The notes beneath the pieces were generated by a model. The model did not search any database, was not told the origin of the DNA, and saw nothing but the letters and a program-made list of their open reading frames with translations. 46,976 nucleotides of DNA from Rhodoferax sp. GTDB lineage: Bacteria; Pseudomonadota; Gammaproteobacteria; Burkholderiales; Burkholderiaceae_C. The stretch spans positions 1 through 46,976 of the forward strand of contig NZ_JAQTXM010000033.1 in the NCBI RefSeq assembly GCF_028688795.1, written 5' to 3'. Shown piece after piece: positions 35,018 through 44,133 of the stretch (the first letter of the stretch is position 1; every line of letters starts with the position of its first letter). A program made the translations under genes and the position numbers.

Positions 35018-35395
35018 GTGACCCTTGAAACCCTGCCGCCCTTGCTGGTGGTGTGTCTGTGCGCCGAGTGGTGCAACGTGTGTGGTGAGTACCGCAGCCG
35101 CTTTGAGCAAGTGCAGGCCGCCGTCACAGCCGACTACCCGCAGGCACAGTTTGTCTGGCTTGACATCGAAGACGAAGCTGATCTGTTGCACCCGTTGGAT
35201 GTTGAAGACTTCCCCACCTTGCTGATTGCCGTGGGTGCTGTGCCGCACTTTTTTGGCCCACTGACACCACAGGCGCAAACGCTGGAGCGCATGGTGCGCA
35301 ATGCCGCAGCGGATGCGTCAGCCCAAGGCTTGAAGGACCCCGATGTGCTGTCCGTGGTGGGGCGAATACGGGCGAATAAGTTGGCTGGTCAGTGA
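35018..35395 (+). CDS. Thioredoxin-like protein
   Basis: This 125-residue cytoplasmic protein has a thioredoxin fold. LLVVCLCAEWCNVCGEYRSRFE contains the redox-like CNVC at the usual place (compare WCGPC), VWLDIEDEADLL follows, and DFPTLLI carries the cis-proline. The start is GTG 35018, with GAGG 7 nt upstream. It is probably co-transcribed with the phosphofructokinase gene. Its partner protein is unknown, and no link to glycolysis can be claimed from position alone. Confidence 0.82.
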   Translation: MTLETLPPLLVVCLCAEWCNVCGEYRSRFEQVQAAVTADYPQAQFVWLDIEDEADLLHPLDVEDFPTLLIAVGAVPHFFGPLTPQAQTLERMVRNAAADASAQGLKDPDVLSVVGRIRANKLAGQ

Positions 35396-35402
35396 GCCAG
35401 CC

Positions 35403-35981
35403 TCAGGGCCGTGATTTTTTAATTAGAAAACGGCCCAAATCCTGGTCACACAGCAGCGTGACCTGTTGCGCTACCGCGAAGCGTCTGGCGGTGTCGCTGA
35501 CGGGCACCAAGCTAACGTAAGTGCACTGTTGCGCGCCTTGTGCCGCTTTGGCCGCCAACAAGTCCCGCAGCCCGTCCACGCCCTGGCTGGCGGCTTTCCA
35601 GCGCTTGCAACTCACCAAGGTGGTTTGACCATTCTTAAGCAGCGCGAAATCTGCCGCCGAGCTGTTCAAGCGCGTCACGGCATAACCTTGGCTGGTGTAA
35701 ATGGCTTGCATCTGCGCCGAGAAATCACGCCACGACATGGCGCCGGATTGCGTCAGTGCCTCAGCCACGCGGGCTGGGTTGGGAGCGTGCCACTGTTTGC
35801 GCGCCGCCATCAGGCCAATCACCAAAAAGGGGAAACTCCCCATCACGCCAAAAGCCACGTAATCCTTGGGCAACAAGGCGACGGACGCCAGCGTGATCAC
35901 GGCAACGACGCAGAAGCTGATCCACCACGACGAGCGTAGCAAAATCGCAAACAGCGAGTTCTCTGACATTTTCAGTTTCAT
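35403..35981 (-). CDS. Membrane-anchored Mrr-like restriction endonuclease-fold protein
   Basis: This 192-residue protein starts with two helices (WWISFCVVAVITLASVALL and FGVMGSFPFLVIGLMAA) and ends with a PD-(D/E)xK-like domain: SWRDFSAQMQAIYTSQGYAV, SSAADFALLKNGQTTLVSCKRWK and GLRDLLAAKAAQGAQQCTYVS. The putative catalytic residues are the Asp of ADF and the CK of SCKRW, where most Mrr-like proteins have QCK. Membrane-anchored Mrr-type proteins exist in many Proteobacteria without a known target. No methylase is adjacent. Its end is 7 bp from the convergent thioredoxin-like gene. Confidence 0.8.
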   Translation of the reverse strand: MKLKMSENSLFAILLRSSWWISFCVVAVITLASVALLPKDYVAFGVMGSFPFLVIGLMAARKQWHAPNPARVAEALTQSGAMSWRDFSAQMQAIYTSQGYAVTRLNSSAADFALLKNGQTTLVSCKRWKAASQGVDGLRDLLAAKAAQGAQQCTYVSLVPVSDTARRFAVAQQVTLLCDQDLGRFLIKKSRP

Positions 35982-36014
35982 GGGAACCCCTCGCTGATCC
36001 GAACGCCTTGGCCG

Positions 36015-36728
36015 TTAACCTGCCAAGCCCACATACACGTTCTGCACGTCGTCATTGGCATCGATGGCGGCCAAGAAGGCCTCGACTTCTTCCAGATGTT
36101 CGGCGCTCAGGCTGGCCGGGTTCACCGGGTTTTTGGGCTTGTAGCCCAACTTGGCCGACAACACGGTAAAGCCGTGGTTGGGCAGCGCGCGGCTGACCAG
36201 GTCAAGGTCGGCGGGGTCGGTCAGAAACAGCGTGTTGCCTTCTTCTTCACCGGCCTCAAAATCTTGCGCACCGGCTTCGATGGCGGCCACTTCGGCGTCT
36301 GCGCCGGGGGCTTTGGGCTCGGCTTCGATCATGCCGACATGGTCAAAGTCCCAAGCCACGGAGCCAGAGGTGCCCAACTGGCCTTTGCGAAACAACACGC
36401 GCATTTCAGGCGCGGTGCGGTTCACGTTGTCGGTCAGGCATTCAACCATCACGGGCACTTGGTGCGGCGCAAAACCTTCGTAAATCACACGCTCAAAATT
36501 GACCACCTCGCCAGTCAGGCCGGCGCCTTTCTTGATGGCGCGCTCGAGGGTTTCTTTGGGCATGGAGGCTTTGCGGGCCTGCTCCATCACCAGCCGCAGG
36601 TGCGAGTTGGCGGCAGGGTCAGCCCCGCTGCGGGCCGCCAGCATGATGTCTTTTGCCAGTTTGCCGAAGATGCGGCCCCGAACGTTTGCCGCCAAATCCT
36701 TGTGTTTTGCTTTCCACTGTGCGCCCAT
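36015..36728 (-). CDS. YebC/PmpR-family protein (second-paralogue type)
   Basis: This 237-residue protein belongs to the YebC/PmpR family, reported as DNA-binding regulators and, more recently, as ribosome-associated factors for difficult peptide bonds. Blocks include [44 protein letters not shown] and [19 protein letters not shown]. The N-terminus [11 protein letters not shown] differs from the classic MAGHSKWANIKH, which suggests a paralogue rather than the ruvC-linked copy, and no ruv genes are near. The ATG at 36728 is well placed at the conserved N-terminus. Confidence 0.9.
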   Translation of the reverse strand: MGAQWKAKHKDLAANVRGRIFGKLAKDIMLAARSGADPAANSHLRLVMEQARKASMPKETLERAIKKGAGLTGEVVNFERVIYEGFAPHQVPVMVECLTDNVNRTAPEMRVLFRKGQLGTSGSVAWDFDHVGMIEAEPKAPGADAEVAAIEAGAQDFEAGEEEGNTLFLTDPADLDLVSRALPNHGFTVLSAKLGYKPKNPVNPASLSAEHLEEVEAFLAAIDANDDVQNVYVGLAG

Positions 36729-36812
36729 TTTGGGGAGTTCCTTGCAGTTGTAGCGCTGGTGCGCTGGTGAATCTTGAGGGGGGCAAGGTTAACACCCGGC
36801 ATGACAACTGGT

Positions 36813-38564
36813 CTATTCGAAGACGTAGGTGCCGGGCGCGGCCCCCAGGTCAGGGTAAGACTTGGCTTTGACATTAGGGGCGTCCACCATCGGCCCGCAC
36901 TTGGGCGCCAGCCAGGCCAACCAGTCTGGCCACCAGCTGCCTGGTTTTTTGCTGGCGTGCTCAAGCCAATGCGCGCTGTGCTCGTTGCTGGCCGGCTCAG
37001 CCACCCAGAAACTGCGCTTCGGGGGGGTGACCACCGGGTTAACCACGCCAAAAATGTGGCCCGAGGTGGTCAGCACAAAGCGCACGGGTGCTGCCACGTT
37101 GATGTGTTGGCGAATGCGGTACGACTGGTGCCACGGCACGATGTGATCGTCTTCAGCGCCCACGGCATACAGGGGCTGGGTGATACGCGTCAGGTCAATT
37201 TTTTCGCCACCAATGGTCAGGGCGTCGGGCTTGACCAGGTTGTTGTGCAGGTACATCTGGCGCAGGTAAAACGAGTGCATGGCGGCGGGCATGCGCGTGG
37301 TGTCCATGTTCCAGAACAGCACGTCAAACGCGGGCAGCTCTTCGCCCAGCAAATAGCTGTGCTCCAGATAGTGCCAGATCAAGCTGTTGGAGCGCAGCAG
37401 GCGGAAACTGCTGGCCATGTCGCCACCATCCAGGTAGCCGGATTGCGCCATCTTTTTCTCCAGCTCGGTAATGGCGCCTTCGTCGATGAACACGTCGATG
37501 TCGCCGGGCTTGGCAAAATTGGTCAGTGTGGTCAGCAGCGTCCAGTGCGCCACCGGATTGGTCTTTTCGGTGTAATGGCGACTGGCCCAGGCCAGGTAGG
37601 TGGCCACCAGCGTGCCGCCAATGCAATAACCGGTCAGGTGCACCTGCGGCACCTGGCAAATCTTGCACACGGCTTGCACCGACTGGTCGACCCCTTCGCG
37701 CAAATAATCGTCATAGGTGATGCTGGCCATGTCGGCGGTGGGATTTTTCCAACTGGTGATGAAGACACTGTAGCCTTGGTCAGTCAGGAACTTGACCAGG
37801 CTCTTTTGTGGCGTCAAGTCAAGCACATAGTATTTATTGATCCACGGGGTGACGATCAAGATCGGTGTCTGGTGCACCTGCGCCGTGGTGGGTGTGTAGT
37901 GAATCAGCTCCACCAGGCGGTTGCGCAGCACCACGCGCCCAGGCGTGGTGGCCAGGTCAGTACCGACCTTGAAGGCGTCGGCTTCCACCATGCGGATGTT
38001 TTTGGCCTTGGCATCACGCATCAGGTGCATCAGGCCATGCTTCAGGCTGTCGCCACGGGTTTCAATAAACCGGCGCATGGCGACCGGGTTGCTGAAGAAA
38101 AAATTGGTTGGAGACATCGCGTTGAGCCACTGCCGCGCCCAGAACGCGGCGCGCCGGCGTTGCATGTCAGAGAGCCCCGGCGTGTCAAATAACATGTCTT
38201 CGGTGCGGTGGGTGACGCCCAGGTAAAACTCCTTGATGGTGTCCCAGACCGGGTTTTCGTCCCAGTCGGCATCGGCAAAACGCACGTCATCCACCTTGGG
38301 CTTGATCACGTCCTCAGTGGGCCAGCCCATGGCCAGGCGTGTCAGGTGGGCCTGAAAAGCCATGGAATCGACAAACAGGCTGTTGGCGGCCTGTGACAAC
38401 TCTTGCGGATGCATCAACCAGGCGGCCTGAGCATTGGCCACCGAGGTCATCATGCCGTAGGGGTCCAGGCTTTGCTGCAGCGACGCAGCCAAGGCGGCCA
38501 CCGGACTGAGATGCGGCACTTCTGCGGCTGCGCTTTTGTCTTTGTTCATCATCTTGTAGTGCAT
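36813..38564 (-). CDS. phaC: Class I poly(3-hydroxyalkanoate) synthase PhaC
   Basis: This 583-residue enzyme polymerises hydroxyacyl-CoA into storage granules. The lipase-like box GYCIGG places the catalytic Cys at about 314, close to Cys319 of Cupriavidus PhaC. The Asp and His of the triad are expected in YAVGAEDDHIVPWHQ and TTSGHIFGVVNP. WARQWLNAMSPTNFFFSNP and the closing PGTYVFE are typical of class I. ATG 38564 follows GGAGAACTTG. The usual partners phaA and phaB are not adjacent, so the gene is a lone copy, perhaps one of several. Confidence 0.93.
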   Translation of the reverse strand: MHYKMMNKDKSAAAEVPHLSPVAALAASLQQSLDPYGMMTSVANAQAAWLMHPQELSQAANSLFVDSMAFQAHLTRLAMGWPTEDVIKPKVDDVRFADADWDENPVWDTIKEFYLGVTHRTEDMLFDTPGLSDMQRRRAAFWARQWLNAMSPTNFFFSNPVAMRRFIETRGDSLKHGLMHLMRDAKAKNIRMVEADAFKVGTDLATTPGRVVLRNRLVELIHYTPTTAQVHQTPILIVTPWINKYYVLDLTPQKSLVKFLTDQGYSVFITSWKNPTADMASITYDDYLREGVDQSVQAVCKICQVPQVHLTGYCIGGTLVATYLAWASRHYTEKTNPVAHWTLLTTLTNFAKPGDIDVFIDEGAITELEKKMAQSGYLDGGDMASSFRLLRSNSLIWHYLEHSYLLGEELPAFDVLFWNMDTTRMPAAMHSFYLRQMYLHNNLVKPDALTIGGEKIDLTRITQPLYAVGAEDDHIVPWHQSYRIRQHINVAAPVRFVLTTSGHIFGVVNPVVTPPKRSFWVAEPASNEHSAHWLEHASKKPGSWWPDWLAWLAPKCGPMVDAPNVKAKSYPDLGAAPGTYVFE

Positions 38565-38670
38565 CAAGTTCTCCAGTCCATCAAGTAGCGAGAAGCCTGG
38601 GCGGGGTGCGCAGACAAGTCAAGTTGAGCACAAGAAATGGCGTCGTATATTGATGCAACGCATCATGCGG

Positions 38671-39111
38671 TCAGCCCAGCGCGTCGTTCACCTGCTCGTT
38701 GAATTCAGCCAGGCTCTCGGCTGCCTGCACTTCGCGTGGCATGGCATCGCGGATGGAAAACACCCCCATGATCTTGTTGGCTTCGGTGACGACAGGCAGG
38801 TGCCGAAAACCACGCTCGATCATGATCAGCACCGCATCGGCTACCTTGGTTTCGGGCACCACGCACAAGGGGCTGCGCGTCATGATGTCGGCCACCGTGG
38901 TGCTGGCCGGGTCAAGTGCCTTGGCCAGTAGGCGGGTCATCAAGTCACGCTCGGTCACGATGCCCAGCAGGCTGCCCGACGTGTCGATGATCAACACGCT
39001 GCCACAGTTGGCGCGTGTCATGACGCAAGCGGCGGTGTAGGCCGTGGCGCTGGGTACCACGCTGACCACATGGCGCTGCGCCATCGATTGAAATACAGTG
39101 CGTTCGGTCAT
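38671..39111 (-). CDS. Protein with paired CBS domains
   Basis: This 146-residue cytoplasmic protein is made of two CBS motifs: residues ~10-65 with MTRANCGSVLIIDTSGSLLGIVTERDLMTRLLAK, and ~75-135 with IMTRSPLCVVPETKVADAVLIMIERGFRHLPVV. Such pairs bind adenine nucleotides and act as energy sensors. There is no attached enzyme domain. AAGGAG precedes ATG 39111. A dispersed repeat and the KorB stop lie upstream, so it is probably transcribed separately or as a read-through of the kor operon. Confidence 0.9.
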   Translation of the reverse strand: MTERTVFQSMAQRHVVSVVPSATAYTAACVMTRANCGSVLIIDTSGSLLGIVTERDLMTRLLAKALDPASTTVADIMTRSPLCVVPETKVADAVLIMIERGFRHLPVVTEANKIMGVFSIRDAMPREVQAAESLAEFNEQVNDALG

Positions 39112-39140
39112 GCTGGGCTCCTTCGGGTTCAAGTCAAAAA

Positions 39141-39195
39141 CAATAGCTGCTTACGATTTATTTAAAAGGGCTACAGCCCGATTTTCTATAAATTA
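39141..39195 (+). repeat. Dispersed two-hairpin intergenic repeat, copy 6
   Basis: The copy carries AATAGCTGCTTACG, then AAAAGGGCTACAGCCC, then TATAAATTA. The final TTA is the complement of the KorB stop. The first-hairpin left arm is missing. Confidence 0.75.
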
Positions 39196-40248
39196 ACGCA
39201 ACGCAGCGTTGATCTTTTCCAGCGCCTGCGCACCAGGGCAAAGCTGCTGTACGCCCAGCGTGTTGAGCGGTTGCGCGCAGGTGTTGAGCGAGGTGTGCAG
39301 GTCAGTCGGCAGCGGGTCAAGGTAGAGCAAGCCGGTGACCACTTCGCCGCGTGCCGCGTGCGCGTTCATATAGCTCATGGCGGCGTAGCGGTCGGTGGGG
39401 TCGTAGTCGTCATGCAGTTTGCGCAGCCGCAATATGGAGCCGTCGTGCTGCTCCACGTCCACCACTTCGCCTGGGGCGTATTGGGTGGTGATCTCGGTGC
39501 CGGGGGTGAAGAAGTCGATGACACTCACCGCCTCGTCGTGCTGGCGCACGTAGTCGTAGCTCTTGGTGCTGCCGCTGTGGTTGTTGAAGGTGACGCAGGG
39601 GCTGATCACGTCAATGAACGCGGCCCCGCCATGTGCCAGCGCGCCCTTGATGAGCGGCACCAGCTGCTCTTTGTCGCCCGAGAAACTGCGTGCCACATAA
39701 GTAGCCCCCAGTTGCAGCGCAATGCCCACCAGGTCGACTGGGCTGTCGGTGTTGACCACGCCTTTTTTGCTTTTGGAGCCGCGGTCTGCGGTGGGAGAAA
39801 ACTGGCCTTTGGTCAGGCCATAAACGCCGTTGTTTTCCACGATGTAGGCCATGTTGACGCCGCGGCGCATGGCGTTGGCAAACTGTCCCAGCCCGATGGA
39901 CGCTGAGTCGCCATCGCCCGACACACCCAAATACAGCAGCTCGCGGTTGGCCAGGTTGGCACCAGTGAGCACGCTGGGCATGCGCCCGTGCACGGTGTTG
40001 AAACCATGCGAGGCCCCCAAGAAATAAGTGGGCGTTTTGCTGCTGCAACCAATGCCCGACAACTTGGCCACACGGTGCGGCTCAATGTCAAGCTCCCAGC
40101 AAGCCTGGATGATGGCGGCTGAAATCGAGTCGTGGCCGCAACCAGCGCACAGGGTAGACACTGGGCCTTCGTAGTCGCGCCGGGTGTAACCAACCTTGTT
40201 TTTGGTCAGGGTGGGGTGGTGCAACCGGGGTTTGGCAAGGTAGGTCAT
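39193..40248 (-). CDS. korB: 2-oxoacid:acceptor oxidoreductase beta subunit (KorB-like)
   Basis: This 351-residue thiamine-diphosphate subunit converts a 2-oxoacid, probably 2-oxoglutarate, to its acyl-CoA with KorA. CAGCGHDS at about 34-41 and GIGCSSK supply [4Fe-4S] cysteines. GVSGDGDSASIG with VENNGVYGLTKGQ is the Mg-ThDP motif. The ATGA overlap with korA shows coupling. The order C-A-B and the subunit sizes resemble the 2-oxoglutarate:NADP+ oxidoreductase of Azoarcus evansii. The substrate remains an inference. Confidence 0.93.
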   Translation of the reverse strand: MTYLAKPRLHHPTLTKNKVGYTRRDYEGPVSTLCAGCGHDSISAAIIQACWELDIEPHRVAKLSGIGCSSKTPTYFLGASHGFNTVHGRMPSVLTGANLANRELLYLGVSGDGDSASIGLGQFANAMRRGVNMAYIVENNGVYGLTKGQFSPTADRGSKSKKGVVNTDSPVDLVGIALQLGATYVARSFSGDKEQLVPLIKGALAHGGAAFIDVISPCVTFNNHSGSTKSYDYVRQHDEAVSVIDFFTPGTEITTQYAPGEVVDVEQHDGSILRLRKLHDDYDPTDRYAAMSYMNAHAARGEVVTGLLYLDPLPTDLHTSLNTCAQPLNTLGVQQLCPGAQALEKINAALR

Positions 40249-42065
40249 ACGGTTTCCTTCAGAAGCGCCAGCTTGGCGGCAATGGCACTCACGATGAAGC
40301 GCGCGGTAATGGGTGTGCCGTCATAGTGCAGCACTTTGACCAGTTGTTTGGGGTTGGCATCCAACTCGTTGACCAGCAGGGTGCGCATTTGCGCGTCGCG
40401 GTTTTGCTCCACCACAAACACTGTGTCGTGGGTAGCCAGGAATTTCTCAACCGAGGCCGGGAACGGAAAAGCCTGCAACCGCAGGGCGTCCAAATGCACA
40501 CCGTCGGCCTCCAGCACATCAATGGCTTCACGCATGGCCGGGGTGGTGGATCCAAAGTAAATCACGCCCAGTCGGGTGTCTTGTACTGCCATGTGGATGA
40601 TGGGTTGGGGCACCAGGTCGGCTGCGGTTTTGAACTTTTTCAGCAGGCGCTCCATGTTGTAGACGTAGTCCGGTCCGCGCTCCGAGTAGCGTGCATAAGC
40701 ATCTTTGGATGTGCCACGGGTGAAGTAACTGCCTTTGGTGGGGTGCGTGCCGGGCAGGGTGCGCCACGGGATGCCGTCGCCATCCACATCGTTGTAGCGG
40801 CCAAAGTCTTTGCCAGCTTCGAGTTCTGCCGCGGTCATGACCTTGCCGGTGTCGTAGGTGCGCGCGTCGTCCCACACAAAGGGTTTGCACAGGCGCTGGT
40901 TCATGCCGATGTCGAGGTCACTCATGACAAAAATCGGGGTTTGTAGCCGGTCAGCCAAGTCAAGTGCGGCGGCGGCGTGCTCAAAACACTCATGCGGATC
41001 TTGCGGGAACAGCATCACATGCTTGGTGTCACCGTGCGAGGCATAGGCGCAAGACAGCAGGTCAGATTGCTGGGTGCGCGTGGGCATGCCGGTGCTGGGG
41101 CCACCGCGCTGCACGTTGATCAGCGTCACCGGTATCTCGGCAAAATAAGCCAGGCCAAGAAACTCGGTCATCAGCGAAATACCCGCGCCAGAGGTGGCGG
41201 TAAAGGCCCGTGCACCGTTCCAGCCGGCGCCAATGGCCATGCCAATCGACGCCAGCTCGTCTTCAGCTTGCACGATGGCAAAACGGTGTTGCCCGGTGCT
41301 GGGGTCGACCCGGAACTTGTCGCAATATTTTTGAAAGTTTTCAGGAACCGAGGACGATGGTGTGATCGGATACCAAGCCGCCACCGTGGCGCCGCCATAC
41401 ACGCAGCCCAGCGCCAGCGCACTGTTGCCGTCGGTAAAAATCTGGTCGCCCACTTTGTCTGACTGACGCACCCGAATGCCCAGCGGCGCTTCGATGTGCT
41501 GCTTGACGTAGTCACGGCCCAGGTTGATGGCCTGCAAATTGGAGGCCAACAGCCGCTCTTTGCCCTTGAACTGCTCGGCAAAGAGCTTTTCGAACACGCT
41601 GGCATCCACATCCAGCAGCACCGACAGCGCACCCACATACACGATGTTCTTGAACAACTGGCGCTGCCGTGGGTCGGTGTAGACGGCGTTGGTGATTTCG
41701 GTCAGGGGCACACCGATGACATGCACATCCTTGCGAAATTTGTTCTCGGGAATAGGCCGCGTGCTGTCATAAAACAGGTAGCCGCCGGGCTCGATTTCGG
41801 CCACGTCGGCGTCCCAGGTTTGCGGGTTCATGGCGACCATCATGTCCACCCCGCCGCGCCTGCCGTGGTAGCCCTTTTCACACACGCGGGCTTCGTACCA
41901 GGTGGGCATGCCCTGAATGTTGCTGGGGAAAATGTTGCGCGGGCTCACTGGCACACCCATGCGCATCACGGCCTTGGCAAACAACTCGTTGGCGCTGGCC
42001 GAACCCGAGCCGTTGATGTTGGCAAATTTGATGACGAAATCGTTGATGGCTTCAATGCGTTTCAT
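40245..42065 (-). CDS. korA: 2-oxoacid:acceptor oxidoreductase alpha subunit with fused gamma domain (KorA-like)
   Basis: This 606-residue subunit carries an N-terminal gamma-type domain (residues ~1-190: NINGSGSASANELFAKAV and WYEARVCEKGYHGRRGG) fused to the alpha pyrimidine-binding domain (YPITPSSSVPENFQKYCD, GAGISLMTEFLGLAYFAEIP and GGPSTGMPTRTQQSDLL). The fusion is normal for bacterial KorA. GGAGG lies directly before ATG 42065, which overlaps the korC stop as ATGA. A function in 2-oxoglutarate oxidation, or its reverse, supplying low-potential electrons is expected from relatives. Confidence 0.93.
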   Translation of the reverse strand: MKRIEAINDFVIKFANINGSGSASANELFAKAVMRMGVPVSPRNIFPSNIQGMPTWYEARVCEKGYHGRRGGVDMMVAMNPQTWDADVAEIEPGGYLFYDSTRPIPENKFRKDVHVIGVPLTEITNAVYTDPRQRQLFKNIVYVGALSVLLDVDASVFEKLFAEQFKGKERLLASNLQAINLGRDYVKQHIEAPLGIRVRQSDKVGDQIFTDGNSALALGCVYGGATVAAWYPITPSSSVPENFQKYCDKFRVDPSTGQHRFAIVQAEDELASIGMAIGAGWNGARAFTATSGAGISLMTEFLGLAYFAEIPVTLINVQRGGPSTGMPTRTQQSDLLSCAYASHGDTKHVMLFPQDPHECFEHAAAALDLADRLQTPIFVMSDLDIGMNQRLCKPFVWDDARTYDTGKVMTAAELEAGKDFGRYNDVDGDGIPWRTLPGTHPTKGSYFTRGTSKDAYARYSERGPDYVYNMERLLKKFKTAADLVPQPIIHMAVQDTRLGVIYFGSTTPAMREAIDVLEADGVHLDALRLQAFPFPASVEKFLATHDTVFVVEQNRDAQMRTLLVNELDANPKQLVKVLHYDGTPITARFIVSAIAAKLALLKETV

Positions 42066-43903
42066 GCGGCCTCCGTCGCGTTCAAGTGAGCAGCCGCAGA
42101 TTTGGTGTCGCGCGCACGCGGCCCGGCCTGTGTGGTGTTGAGCAAAAACTTCTGCATGTCCCAGGCGCCCGTGGGGCAACGCTCGGCACAAAAACCGCAG
42201 TGTAGGCACACGTCTTCGTCTTTCACCATGACGCGCCCGGTCTTGAGCTCGGCCGACACATACAGGTCCTGCTTGGTATGGGTGGCAGGTGCCTGGAGTC
42301 GGCCTCGCAAATCTGCCTCTTCGCCATTGCTGGTGAAGCTGATGCAGTCCATCGGGCAAATGTCGACACAGGCGTCGCATTCAATGCAGGTGTTGCGGTT
42401 GAACACGGTTTGCACATCACAGTTCAGGCAGCGGCTGGCTTCCTTGAAGGCGGTGGCGGCGTCAAAGCCCAGCTCCACCTCGACCTTGATGCTGGCCAGG
42501 GCCTTTTCAGCCGCTGTCCATGGCACTTTGAAGCGATGGTCGTTCGACACGGCGTTTTTGTAGCTCCACTCATGGATGCCCATTTTTTGTGACATCAGGT
42601 TGACCATGGGCGGCGGGCGCTGCGTCACGTCTTCTCCGTTGAGCAAGCGGTCAATCGACACAGCAGCCTCGTGCCCGTGCGCCACAGCGGTGATGATGTT
42701 TTTGGGGCCATAGGCGGCATCACCGCCAAAGAAGACCTGGGGCAAGGTGGATTGGAAGGTGCCTTCACCCAGCACCGGCAGGCCCCATTTGTCAAATTCA
42801 AGGCCCAGGTCGCGCTCGATCCAGTGGAATGAGTTTTCCTGGCCCACTGCAATCAGCACCTCGTCACACGGCACCAACACATCAGGCTCGCCGGTGGGCA
42901 CCAAGCTGCGTTTGCCTTTAGCATCGTATTCGGCGCGCACCAACTCAAACGTCATGCCGGTGAGCTTGCCGTCGGTGTGCTCGAAGGTTTTGGGTACGTG
43001 GAAGTTCAGGATCGGAATGCCTTCGTGGGCCGCGTCTTCTTTTTCCCAGGGCGAGGCTTTCATTTCTTCAAAGCCGCTGCGCACGATCACCTTCACCTCT
43101 TTGCCGCCCATACGCCGGGCGCTGCGGCAGCAATCCATGGCGGTGTTGCCGCCGCCCAGCACAATCACGCGCTCAGAAGTTTGGGTGATGTGGCCGAACG
43201 ACACCGACATCAGCCAATCGATGCCAATGTGGATGTGTGCGGCGGCTTCCTTGCGCCCGGGTGCCTCCAGATCGCGCCCGCGTGGTGCGCCGCTGCCGAC
43301 AAAAATCGCGTCATAACCTTGATCCAGCAGTGCTTTCATGGACTCAATGCGCTTGCCAGGTTGAAAGTCCACGCCCAGGTTCAAGATCTGGCCGGTTTCT
43401 TCGTCCAGCACCGACTCGGGCAACCTGAATTTGGGAATTTGCGTACGCACAAATCCCCCGGCTTTCGCCTCGCCTTCAAACACCGTCACGGCGTAGCCGC
43501 AGGGCACCAAATCTCGTGCCACGGTCAGTGAAGCAGGCCCGGCACCCACGCAGGCCACACGCTTGCCATTGGGCGGTGCAATGGCGGGCATGCGTGCGGA
43601 CACGTCATCCTTGAAGTCGGCGGCCACGCGTTTCAGGCGGCAAATAGCCACCGGTTCTGGCTTGGCACCGTTGTTTTCCTCGACGCGGCCACGTCGGCAG
43701 GCGGGCTCGCAGGGGCGGTCGCAGGTGCGGCCCAAAACGCCCGGAAACACGTTGCTGACCCAGTTGATCATGTAGGCATCGCTGTAGCGACCCTGACCAA
43801 TCAGGCGAATGTATTCGGGTACGGGGGTATGGGCCGGGCAGGCCCATTGGCAGTCCACGACCTTGTGAAAATAGGCCGGGTTGGTGATGTTGGTCGCTTG
43901 CAA
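42062..43903 (-). CDS. korC: FAD- and FeS-containing NAD(P)H oxidoreductase subunit of the Kor complex (KorC-like)
   Basis: This 613-residue protein resembles the glutamate synthase small subunit. The N-terminal Cys-rich region has CQWACPAHTP and CDRPCEPACRRG. An FAD site has CVGAGPASLTVARDL, an NAD(P) site has VIVLGGGNTAMDCCRSARRMG, and the C-terminal ferredoxin domain has CIECDACVDICP and CLHCGFCAERCP. It would link the oxidoreductase to NADP, as the gamma subunit does in Azoarcus evansii. It is the first gene of korCAB and diverges from the hemerythrin gene, with two FNR/ANR-like sites between them. Confidence 0.9.
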   Translation of the reverse strand: MQATNITNPAYFHKVVDCQWACPAHTPVPEYIRLIGQGRYSDAYMINWVSNVFPGVLGRTCDRPCEPACRRGRVEENNGAKPEPVAICRLKRVAADFKDDVSARMPAIAPPNGKRVACVGAGPASLTVARDLVPCGYAVTVFEGEAKAGGFVRTQIPKFRLPESVLDEETGQILNLGVDFQPGKRIESMKALLDQGYDAIFVGSGAPRGRDLEAPGRKEAAAHIHIGIDWLMSVSFGHITQTSERVIVLGGGNTAMDCCRSARRMGGKEVKVIVRSGFEEMKASPWEKEDAAHEGIPILNFHVPKTFEHTDGKLTGMTFELVRAEYDAKGKRSLVPTGEPDVLVPCDEVLIAVGQENSFHWIERDLGLEFDKWGLPVLGEGTFQSTLPQVFFGGDAAYGPKNIITAVAHGHEAAVSIDRLLNGEDVTQRPPPMVNLMSQKMGIHEWSYKNAVSNDHRFKVPWTAAEKALASIKVEVELGFDAATAFKEASRCLNCDVQTVFNRNTCIECDACVDICPMDCISFTSNGEEADLRGRLQAPATHTKQDLYVSAELKTGRVMVKDEDVCLHCGFCAERCPTGAWDMQKFLLNTTQAGPRARDTKSAAAHLNATEAA

Positions 43904-44020
43904 AGTGGTCTCCTCTTGTCTTCTTCCGCCTGGCGATGCGTCGCACCGCCGCGGAAAAAATCATCCTACGCCGTTGGCCGGCGCTTGACTATGGCGGCAT
44001 TCCCGAAATCTGCTGCTTTA

Positions 44021-44034
44021 CTGATCTAAGTCAA
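44021..44034. promoter_or_regulatory. FNR/ANR-like site, degenerate
   Basis: CTGAT-CTAA-GTCAA matches 8 of the 10 fixed bases of TTGAT-N4-ATCAA. Its centre is 44 bp from that of the perfect site. Such TTGAT-N4-GTCAA variants are commonly reported for ANR/DNR regulators. Confidence 0.5.
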
Positions 44035-44064
44035 AAAATTGGGTTGAGATCAAAAAGCTGGTTT

Positions 44065-44078
44065 TTGATTTACATCAA
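44065..44078. promoter_or_regulatory. Perfect FNR/ANR consensus site
   Basis: TTGAT-TTAC-ATCAA matches all ten fixed positions of the FNR/ANR box. Its centre is about 62 bp from the hemerythrin ATG and 168 bp from the korC ATG. A class II activator position (-41.5) would put the hemerythrin transcript start near 44113. Confidence 0.75.
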
Positions 44079-44133
44079 ACTGGCAAAACAAACGCCCGCC
44101 AAAATAACAAACCAATATCAAGGAGAACCACTG

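Noticed and set aside
33854..35278. Open frame of 474 codons on the minus strand
   Set aside because: It is antisense to the phosphofructokinase and thioredoxin-like genes, is His/Val/Gln-rich with no recognisable domain, and is a product of GC-biased third codon positions.
35406..35437. Inverted repeat GGGCCGT/ACGGCCC considered as a terminator
   Set aside because: It lies inside the last codons of the Mrr-like gene with a 17-nt loop and no following T-run.
36774..38192. Open frame of 472 codons on the plus strand
   Set aside because: It lies wholly antisense to phaC, shows no family resemblance and has no ribosome site.
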